A stretch of 6,923 nt of DNA from positions 1 to 6,923 of the forward strand of contig JAJBVF010000566.1 of the NCBI GenBank assembly GCA_020859965.1, written 5' to 3'. The notes below the pieces were generated by a model. The model ran no database searches, was not told the DNA's origin, and saw nothing but the letters and a program-made list of their open reading frames with translations. The stretch is from Clostridiales bacterium. GTDB lineage: Bacteria; Bacillota; Clostridia; Lachnospirales; Lachnospiraceae. Below, one piece after another: positions 1 through 5,377 of the stretch (the stretch's first letter is position 1; every line of letters starts with the position of its first letter). The translations under genes and the position numbers were made by a program.

Positions 1-1
1 G

Positions 2-3000
2 GTAATGCTGTGGATGCAGCCGGCGGGTACTGCTCTTGGGAGTGACAGTAATGCTATTACTAATGTCTCCGATGGTGGTGTCATCATCGATGCTGCAGAG
101 ACAATAAGTGGGGATGCGGAAGATTCATTGATCGGAACTCAGAATTCTGAAAATGGGACGACCATTGAGACAGCGGACAATTCTGGTCAGAGTGAGACAA
201 CGGAGTCTTTTTTAGGGAGCACAGAAGAATCAACAGATTCGGATGCGGAAGATGCGGGGCAGGCAGGAAGTGCGGATACAGAGACTGCGACAGGGAACGA
301 GTCGGAGGCTGTGGAAGCAGAGAACGATGTTGAAGTACTGACAGAATCTGGAGATGCGGAAATAAGCGATCAGGCTGAATCTGAAATTGCAGACGAAGAA
401 GTATCTGTTGAGACAGAATCTGGTATTACAGATACAGAACAGATGCCTGAGATGGAATCAGAAGACACGGATACAGATTCTGATGTGGTAGTCCCGGAAG
501 AGAATGCGGAACTGGTAATCGAAGAGGTGGTTATTATCGAAGACAATGAAGATTCGATTTCAGTGGCTTCCGAATCGGGAGAAGCGCTTTCTGTTTCGAG
601 CGATACATACACCCTAGATGGACATAGCTACAGGTTATATACAGATACTACGACATTTGCGGCTGCCGAAGTATATTGTGAGAATATAGGCGGACATTTG
701 GTAACCATCACATCGGCTGAAGAGCAAACGCTTGTGGCCTCCCTGGTAAGTTCTGCTTCATCTGGAGGATACTATATCGGAGCAAATAAAGTGGATGAAT
801 CATGGACGTGGATTACAGGTGAAGCATGGAACTATACAAATTGGGCCTCTGGGGAACCGAATCTGGAAATTCCGCCGGAAGAGTGGGTGATCATAAAAAG
901 CAATGGTATGTGGTATGATCATAATGAAAATGGAAAATATCAGAACGAAATTCTGGGTTTTATCTGTGAATGGGAAGAAACTGGAACAACAACGATTTCC
1001 TTTGAAGAGGAATTAGTTTATGTGGAAATTGGTTCAGAAATCGTTCTCAGTGCTTCCATCACTAACACTTATTCTTATGAAAACGCTCTGCCTCTGACTT
1101 GGAGCGTAAATAATGAAACGGCGATTGTATTAGATGAGCCGGCATCTGTAGTTGGCGACGATACATCGGCGGTAGCCAGTATTCTGGGTACTGTTATGGC
1201 GGAAAAAGCAGGTATTTACATTGTCACAGTTACGACATACGATGGTGCGAGCGATTCGGTGTATGTGGCAGTCAATTCTAACAAAGTGACCATTGATCCG
1301 GAAGAGTCAGTCTATACCGGGGAAGAAGTGACTCCGGAGGTAACAGTTACATCAATCGTTACCGGAGAAGAACTGACGGAAGGCAGCGATTATACGGTTG
1401 CTTTTGAGGATAATATCAATCCGGGCGAAGCTACAGCGATTATTACCTACACAGATTCCAGAATGGAGCAGGCGGCAACCTTCGATATTGTTCCGCGGGC
1501 GGTTAAAAATTTTACAGCGGAAAATCATGTGGGATGGATTTATCTCCAGTGGGATATACGGGAAGAAGCGGCCGGTTATGAGATTACATATTATCCAACA
1601 GAGGATGTAACAGATAAAAACACGATTATTATTGAGGATAAAACAACAACAGAAGCAAAGGTTGGCCTGGAAGAGTTGAACCTGACGCGGGGAGAAAACT
1701 ACACGTTTGAAATCAAAGGTTATGTTACGACGGAGGATTCTAATCGCACACTCTACGGAGAATCCGTTGCGCTGGAGGCAACTTCCCTGGATTTACCATT
1801 GGTTTCTGATTATTGGGGGCTAAAAAATAAGGTTGTTAAAATCGACAAGTCGTATTTCCACAGATATGTGGGAATGGCAAAAGCAGAGGAATTTGCCGCT
1901 AATAATGGTCTTAATGGTTCAACAGGGGTCTGCTTTGGAATGAATCTTTCTGCTGCTGCGTATTTACTGGATGGTACCATGTATCAGAATTTCTATCCGA
2001 TGGAAGGTAATTTAGGAACGCTGTCTTCCTGGGGTAGTCTGGATTCCGGCTATCTGGAAAACATTAAATACGCGCATGCGTATTTGTCAACCAATAGTGG
2101 ACGTTATCTTTATAAATTTGCTGACATTATAAAATGCCTGAAGAGCTATCTTTGGCTGGATGGACAGCCGGTACTTTTTCGAATAACGAAGAGTGACTTT
2201 ACAGATCCGCATGCACTTATCGTGCTTGACTTTTTTGAAGAGGAGGAAGAATTGACACTCTGGGTATATGATTCGAATCATCCTGGGAAAACACAGACTC
2301 TCCATGTATATAAAGACGCGGAAGGAGAATACACAACATTCAGTTATATTGATGGCTATGGTGGAGATATTTCGTATGAAACAAGCGAAAATGGGGATTA
2401 TACAGATTCAACCTTGTGGATGTACGAAAATAATGGTGCCGGTCTTGAAAACTTAAATTTGTTTTCTGCAAGTGAGGAAGTAGATCTTTCTGAGTATGAA
2501 TATGAGGAGGTGGACAGCTGCGGTACAACGGACAGTTCTTCTGACTCATCAAGTAAACTTTACTGGATTGAGAAAAAGGACTCTTATTCATTCTCGGATG
2601 TTCCAGCGGATACGACTCTGACACTGGCAGATGATGATCAGTCCGTAAAAGTTACAGTAAAGGAAACCTGCGATCTGAATATTTCAGTGAATGTCGATGC
2701 GGCGGACAGCGTGCTCATTTCTTCGGAAGGGGTAACCTCGTTTGAGATTAAATTATATCGTTATGAGGAAACGACAGACCAGTCGATAACGACACTGATT
2801 CAGGCAGAGAGCGACGAATCCGGGGAAGTGACTTTGACCCGAAAGGACAATGCTGTCTATCTATCTGGAATTACGAACCTTACCGTTACTGAAACCGGAG
2901 TTTTTGAGGGGGAATCTGAAGAGGAGGTACTTTATGAAAAATCAATCGATACAGAGAAACTCGATGGAAGTGCTTCCTATATGGTTAAAGAAGCGGGTGC

Positions 3001-4324
3001 CTCATCAGAGGATGTAGAATTATATAAAGATACTGCTGCTGATGGCACCTATACGGAGCAAATTGACTCGTCACATGAAATCAGCATTGCAGATATGAAT
3101 ATAGAACTTTCCGCGTCTTCCTTCACCTACACTGGTTCAGCAATCGAGCCTGCAGTTACCGTTAAGAATGCATCTTCTGAACTGCTGACGGAGGATGCCG
3201 ATTATACGGTTGTATATAGTGGCAACATCAATGTTGGAACCGCGACTGCGATGATCACAGGGATCGGAAATTATACGGACACAATGGAGCTTTCGTTTAC
3301 GATCACCAAAGCGGATCAGACGGTAACGGCGGGCGCAGTATCTTCATCTATTAAGGTGGGAGAGACGAGTACAATTACCGTAAGCGGCATTGGTACAATT
3401 ACGTACAGCTCTGCTGACAGCAGCGTGGCAACAGTAAGCAGCAGCGGTGTGGTTACAGGAAAGAAGGCAGGAAGCGCTAACATTACAGTAAGGGCGGCCG
3501 GGGATGAAAACCACAATGCGGGCAGCACGACTGTAAAAATTACTGTTACAGCGGTTTCTTCAACAGACGGAAGCAGTACATCCGGAACGGGTACATCCGG
3601 CAGCAGTACATCTGGCAACAGTACATCTGGCACAACAGGCGGCACTTCCACATCCGGATCCGGCTCGGCAGATTCGTCGGGAAGCAGCATATCATCCGGA
3701 AGCAGCGGAAGTACATCCGGAACCACAGGCGGCACTGCATCCGGTTCGTCCAGCACTGTGAAGCTTGCATTCGGGGAGATAACAAGCCTGAAGAATACTT
3801 CCAAAGGCATTACGATCAGGTGGTACAAAATCACCGGCGCATCCGGTTATATTATTTACCGGGAAACCGCGTCCGGCAGCCGCAAAAAAATTGCAACCAT
3901 TACAAGTGGCTCGACGGTAAAATACACGGACACACAGGTGAAAAACAAAAACGGCAAGACCTATACTTACATGGTGGTACCGTATTCGGGCAGTTCTACG
4001 GGAGGCTATTTTGAAGAAACTATCGTACGCCTGACCGGCACCACAATTTCCAGTGTAAAAAACACGGCTTCGAAGAAGGCGACCGTAAAGTGGAAAAAGA
4101 AAACAAAGGTGACCGGCTACCAGATCCAATACTCCACAAGCAAGACTTTCAAGAGCGGCAAAAAGACGGTTAAAGTTGCCGGTGCGAAAAAGGCGAGCAA
4201 GGTACTCTCAAAGCTGAAAAAGGGCAAGACGTACTATGTGCGGATCCGCACCTACAAGAAGGTAAACGGAAAGACTTACTACAGCGCGTGGAGCAGTAAG
4301 AAAAAAGTAAAGGTGACGAAGTAG
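2..4324 (+). CDS. Large secreted multidomain protein: C-type lectin-like, cysteine peptidase-like, Ig-like and FN3 modules (5'-partial)
   Basis: Residues are numbered from the ATG at position 5, giving 1439 aa to the TAG at 4322-4324. The frame is open to the window edge, no ribosome binding site is visible, and the first dozen residues (LWMQPAGTALG) look like the end of a signal peptide, so the true start is probably upstream. Modules seen: acidic Asp/Glu/Ser/Thr linker (13-200); C-type lectin-like domain (201-324); Ig-like module (326-425); YTG/DYTV module (426-497); FN3-like module (498-596); papain/C39-like domain with C643, H736 and D756 (about 600-815); unrecognised beta-rich stretch (816-1030); second YTG/DYTV module (1031-1102); Big_2-like module (1103-1183); Ser/Thr/Gly linker (1184-1250); two FN3 modules (1251-1344 and 1345-1439), the last very rich in Lys. 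I see no LPXTG motif, membrane anchor or SLH domain. Inferred role: extracellular adhesin or glycoprotein-targeting hydrolase. The domain calls rest on motif reading; the exact substrate is unknown. Confidence 0.9.
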   Translation, partial: VMLWMQPAGTALGSDSNAITNVSDGGVIIDAAETISGDAEDSLIGTQNSENGTTIETADNSGQSETTESFLGSTEESTDSDAEDAGQAGSADTETATGNESEAVEAENDVEVLTESGDAEISDQAESEIADEEVSVETESGITDTEQMPEMESEDTDTDSDVVVPEENAELVIEEVVIIEDNEDSISVASESGEALSVSSDTYTLDGHSYRLYTDTTTFAAAEVYCENIGGHLVTITSAEEQTLVASLVSSASSGGYYIGANKVDESWTWITGEAWNYTNWASGEPNLEIPPEEWVIIKSNGMWYDHNENGKYQNEILGFICEWEETGTTTISFEEELVYVEIGSEIVLSASITNTYSYENALPLTWSVNNETAIVLDEPASVVGDDTSAVASILGTVMAEKAGIYIVTVTTYDGASDSVYVAVNSNKVTIDPEESVYTGEEVTPEVTVTSIVTGEELTEGSDYTVAFEDNINPGEATAIITYTDSRMEQAATFDIVPRAVKNFTAENHVGWIYLQWDIREEAAGYEITYYPTEDVTDKNTIIIEDKTTTEAKVGLEELNLTRGENYTFEIKGYVTTEDSNRTLYGESVALEATSLDLPLVSDYWGLKNKVVKIDKSYFHRYVGMAKAEEFAANNGLNGSTGVCFGMNLSAAAYLLDGTMYQNFYPMEGNLGTLSSWGSLDSGYLENIKYAHAYLSTNSGRYLYKFADIIKCLKSYLWLDGQPVLFRITKSDFTDPHALIVLDFFEEEEELTLWVYDSNHPGKTQTLHVYKDAEGEYTTFSYIDGYGGDISYETSENGDYTDSTLWMYENNGAGLENLNLFSASEEVDLSEYEYEEVDSCGTTDSSSDSSSKLYWIEKKDSYSFSDVPADTTLTLADDDQSVKVTVKETCDLNISVNVDAADSVLISSEGVTSFEIKLYRYEETTDQSITTLIQAESDESGEVTLTRKDNAVYLSGITNLTVTETGVFEGESEEEVLYEKSIDTEKLDGSASYMVKEAGASSEDVELYKDTAADGTYTEQIDSSHEISIADMNIELSASSFTYTGSAIEPAVTVKNASSELLTEDADYTVVYSGNINVGTATAMITGIGNYTDTMELSFTITKADQTVTAGAVSSSIKVGETSTITVSGIGTITYSSADSSVATVSSSGVVTGKKAGSANITVRAAGDENHNAGSTTVKITVTAVSSTDGSSTSGTGTSGSSTSGNSTSGTTGGTSTSGSGSADSSGSSISSGSSGSTSGTTGGTASGSSSTVKLAFGEITSLKNTSKGITIRWYKITGASGYIIYRETASGSRKKIATITSGSTVKYTDTQVKNKNGKTYTYMVVPYSGSSTGGYFEETIVRLTGTTISSVKNTASKKATVKWKKKTKVTGYQIQYSTSKTFKSGKKTVKVAGAKKASKVLSKLKKGKTYYVRIRTYKKVNGKTYYSAWSSKKKVKVTK
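605..976 (+). other. C-type lectin-like domain (residues 201-324 of the large protein)
   Basis: The order of landmarks fits a C-type lectin fold: an opening HSYRLY strand, a helix with AAAEVYCENIGGHLVTI, YYIGANK, WTWITGE, W-ASGEPN and the closing GFICEWE. C225 and C321 would make the long conserved disulfide. E284-P285-N286 matches the EPN motif that, in known C-type lectins, goes with calcium-dependent binding of mannose-type sugars. The inner disulfide cysteines are absent (W294 is near the place of the first) and the usual Trp-Asn-Asp is Trp-Tyr-Asp (303-305). Sugar binding is therefore plausible but not assured. Confidence 0.8.
1280..1495 (+). other. Ig-like 'YTG/DYTV' module, first copy (residues 426-497)
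   Basis: This module has the pattern YTGEEVTPEVTV, then SDYTVAFEDNINPGEATAII, and ends in FDIVPRA. The same pattern recurs at residues 1031-1102. Such modules are common stalk units in secreted proteins of Clostridia; a structural spacer role is inferred. Confidence 0.6.
1496..1792 (+). other. Fibronectin type III-like module preceding the peptidase-like domain (residues 498-596)
   Basis: The segment begins AVKNFTAENHVGWIYLQWD and continues with AAGYEITYY and NYTFEIKGYV, the usual Trp-in-strand-B, Tyr-in-strand-C and Tyr-in-strand-F pattern of FN3 domains. It directly precedes the cysteine peptidase-like domain, as a structural spacer would. It is more acidic than the two C-terminal FN3 modules. 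Confidence 0.6.
1802..2449 (+). other. Papain/C39-like cysteine peptidase domain (about residues 600-815)
   Basis: The segment contains GVCFGMN with C643 at the start of a predicted helix, a helical stretch ending in an amphipathic segment plus DGQPVLFRI, then DPHALIVLDF with H736, then a strand and WVYDSNHPG with D756 (N758 is an alternative). This Cys, 'G-x-PV' strand, His, 'YD-x-N' order is the arrangement of papain-fold enzymes such as the C39_2 group. Codons for the three residues are at 1931-1933, 2210-2212 and 2270-2272. The fold and triad are inferred from motif order. An amidase, acyltransferase or inactive binding domain of the same fold is also possible. Confidence 0.6.
3095..3310 (+). 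other. Ig-like 'YTG/DYTV' module, second copy (residues 1031-1102)
   Basis: The pattern is FTYTGSAIEPAVTV, then ADYTVVYSGNINVGTATAMI, then GIGNYTDTMELSFTI. It is closer to the usual consensus than the first copy and directly precedes a Big_2-like module. The two copies flank the FN3-like, peptidase-like and beta-rich segments. Confidence 0.65.
3311..3553 (+). other. Big_2-like bacterial Ig-like module (residues 1103-1183)
   Basis: The stretch IKVGETSTITV, then SADSSVATVSSSGVVTGKKA, then GSANITVRA is the standard signature of group 2 bacterial Ig-like domains: an S-S-V-A-T-V strand followed by G-x-V-T-G-K-K-A-G. It probably forms part of the stalk of the surface protein. Confidence 0.8.
3554..3754 (+). 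repeat. Low-complexity Ser/Thr/Gly-coding repeat tract (residues 1184-1250)
   Basis: The DNA repeats variants of 'agtacatccgg' and two copies of a unit reading 'acaggcggcact' (near 3637 and 3725). It encodes degenerate STSG, SGSS and TTGGT runs. The tract joins the Ig-like stalk to the terminal FN3 modules. It is probably a flexible linker, perhaps O-glycosylated, and repeat-number variation between strains would be expected. The long open frame opposite it on the minus strand is a by-product of the repeat. Confidence 0.8.
3755..4321 (+). other. Two C-terminal FN3 modules, the last strongly basic (residues 1251-1439)
   Basis: The first module shows ITIRWYKITGASGYIIYR and TYTYMVVPY; the second shows ATVKWKKKTKVTGYQIQY, TYYVRIRTYK and YYSAWSSKKKVKV ending at the stop. 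Both match the FN3 pattern of Trp in strand B, Tyr in strand C and Tyr-x-V near strand F. The last module is packed with Lys. In the absence of a sortase motif, this basic end could hold the protein on anionic cell-wall polymers; that is inference. Confidence 0.75.
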
Positions 4325-4334
4325 AATTACCGGC

Positions 4335-4460
4335 TCTCATAAAAACACAGAATAAAAACGGATTTTGCGTTGATAATATGCATTTTGCATGTTGAAAATA
4401 TGCTAAAATATGGAATATCTACGCGAAATCCGTTTTTGAATTTTCGAGGCTTTTATGAGA
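4335..4460. terminator. 126-bp imperfect inverted repeat between convergent genes; candidate bidirectional terminator
   Basis: The outer arms 4335-4344 (tctcataaaa) and 4451-4460 are perfect complements. The inner arms 4354-4370 (aaaaacggattttgcgt) and 4421-4437 pair over 17 positions, with one G-U pair if transcribed as + strand RNA and an A/C mismatch on the other strand. Each inner arm has a T run at its outer edge when read in either direction, as terminators do. The loop is large (about 50 nt, AT-rich), which is atypical. A 10-bp stem just after a surface protein stop codon and before the end of ktrA fits a shared terminator. A small non-autonomous repeat element is the alternative. Confidence 0.5.
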
Positions 4461-4556
4461 CTTCATCGATTGTGACTATGATTCATCAGGAACAGACAGA
4501 TGAAAATTCGGTGCGTCAGGTTGAGCAGGATGTATGAGTTATTTCTTAACAGCTCC

Positions 4557-5213
4557 CTACTTTAACCTGCGGATGATTCTCTCGATATTCCCTTCATGGG
4601 CAAGCACCATGAGATGATCATCCTCGTGGATCACGGTCTGCGGATCCGGCATAAAATTCGTGTGGCCGTTCACATCGCTGATCCCGATAATATACAGATC
4701 ATGACGCGCACGGATGTCGGAGGAGACGATGCTCTTATTGACCCAGTCTTTCAGAGGTGAGATCTCATAGATGGAGTATCCGTCCTTCAGGTCGATGTAA
4801 TCAAAGACATGGTCATTGTTGTATTTGACGGCGGCACGCATGGCAGCGCCGCGGTTGGGATGGATGACCTCGTCCGCGCCATTGCGCAGAAGAAATTTCG
4901 CGTGTACTTCGCTGCGCACCTGGCTGACGACATACTTTGCGCCGAGGTCTTTGAGCAGGCTGGTAATCTCCAGGCTGCACTGAAAGTTTCCACTGATGCA
5001 TACGAAGCAGATGTCGAAATTGTCAACTCCGATTTTTTTGAGGACACTTTCTCTGGTGCAGTCCGCGATCAGACTGTCTGCTGCCAGATCCAGCAGGTCT
5101 TCCATCGCCGTCTCGTCCTGATCAACGATCATGATTTCATTTTTCAGTGCGGCCAGATCCCGGCAGAGATAATGGCCGAAATCTCCCAGTCCGATGATTA
5201 AAACAGATTTCAT
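4557..5213 (-). CDS. ktrA: KtrA-type potassium uptake regulatory subunit (RCK domain protein)
   Basis: This 218-aa protein is the cytosolic gating-ring subunit of a Ktr potassium uptake system. An N-terminal Rossmann RCK_N domain has the nucleotide-binding GLGDFG (residues 8-13) and D31 after the second strand. Further conserved blocks are IADCTRESVLKKIGV, SGNFQCSLEIT, and GADEVIHPN. A C-terminal RCK_C domain follows from about residue 135. The length fits KtrA (about 220 aa) and not two-unit TrkA (about 450 aa). In the family, ATP/ADP binding to the N-domain gates KtrB, and c-di-AMP binds the RCK_C domain in some Firmicutes. The start is secure: an in-frame TGA lies 9 nt upstream and AGGAGG sits 11 nt before the ATG. 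It follows ktrB after 164 bp on the same strand. N120 stands where Bacillus subtilis KtrA has E125. Confidence 0.93.
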   Translation of the reverse strand: MKSVLIIGLGDFGHYLCRDLAALKNEIMIVDQDETAMEDLLDLAADSLIADCTRESVLKKIGVDNFDICFVCISGNFQCSLEITSLLKDLGAKYVVSQVRSEVHAKFLLRNGADEVIHPNRGAAMRAAVKYNNDHVFDYIDLKDGYSIYEISPLKDWVNKSIVSSDIRARHDLYIIGISDVNGHTNFMPDPQTVIHEDDHLMVLAHEGNIERIIRRLK

Positions 5214-5224
5214 AAGAATTCACT

Positions 5225-5230
5225 CCTCCT
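5225..5230 (-). promoter_or_regulatory. Ribosome binding site of ktrA
   Basis: AGGAGG on the minus strand lies 11 nt upstream of the ktrA ATG; the overlapping GGAG just after it gives a spacing of 9 nt. An in-frame TGA between this site and the ATG rules out a longer protein. Confidence 0.85.
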
Positions 5231-5313
5231 GATTTTATGATAAGGATGATGTCATGCTACGTATTCAGAAACAGAGACCATTCTGCAAGTGCCGAATCAG
5301 ACGTCAATGATAG

Positions 5314-5339
5314 CGTGTAATTATAACGTGTAATTATAA
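5314..5339. repeat. Perfect tandem 13-bp direct repeat in the ktrB-ktrA spacer
   Basis: Two adjacent copies of cgtgtaattataa occupy 5314-5326 and 5327-5339. On the minus strand each copy contains TATAAT (5320-5325 and 5333-5338), so it could provide two -10 elements for ktrA, but I find no convincing -35 at 16-18 nt from either. It could instead be a paired operator site. The rest of the 164-bp spacer (5214-5377) holds only the ktrA ribosome binding site and a 12-nt hairpin sequence at 5344-5355 (cgactttagtcg). Confidence 0.8.
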
Positions 5340-5377
5340 TAATCGACTTTAGTCGTTTTATTCTGCTGATTTAACCT

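Noticed and set aside
2921..3017. Strong GAGGAGG followed after 6 nt by an out-of-frame ATG at 2934 inside the surface gene
   Set aside because: The motif is made by consecutive Glu codons; the frame gives only 27 residues with no recognisable content. Similar Glu-derived motifs occur near 2240 and 2503.
3316..3834. 172-codon minus-strand open frame rich in Pro, Asp, Val and Leu
   Set aside because: It lies opposite the Ser/Thr/Gly repeat tract and its low-complexity product mirrors that repeat; no ribosome binding site or known domain was seen.
4335..4460. Insertion with target-site duplication around the inverted repeat
   Set aside because: The bases just outside the two outer arms do not match each other, so no target duplication supports a recent transposition.
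4809..5201. 130-codon plus-strand open frame
   Set aside because: It is antisense to ktrA, which has an unambiguous RCK sequence.
5344..5355. Small palindrome cgactttagtcg followed by TTTTA on the plus strand, as a terminator
   Set aside because: The stem is 5 bp with a 2-nt loop, and no plus-strand gene precedes it, so there is nothing for it to terminate.
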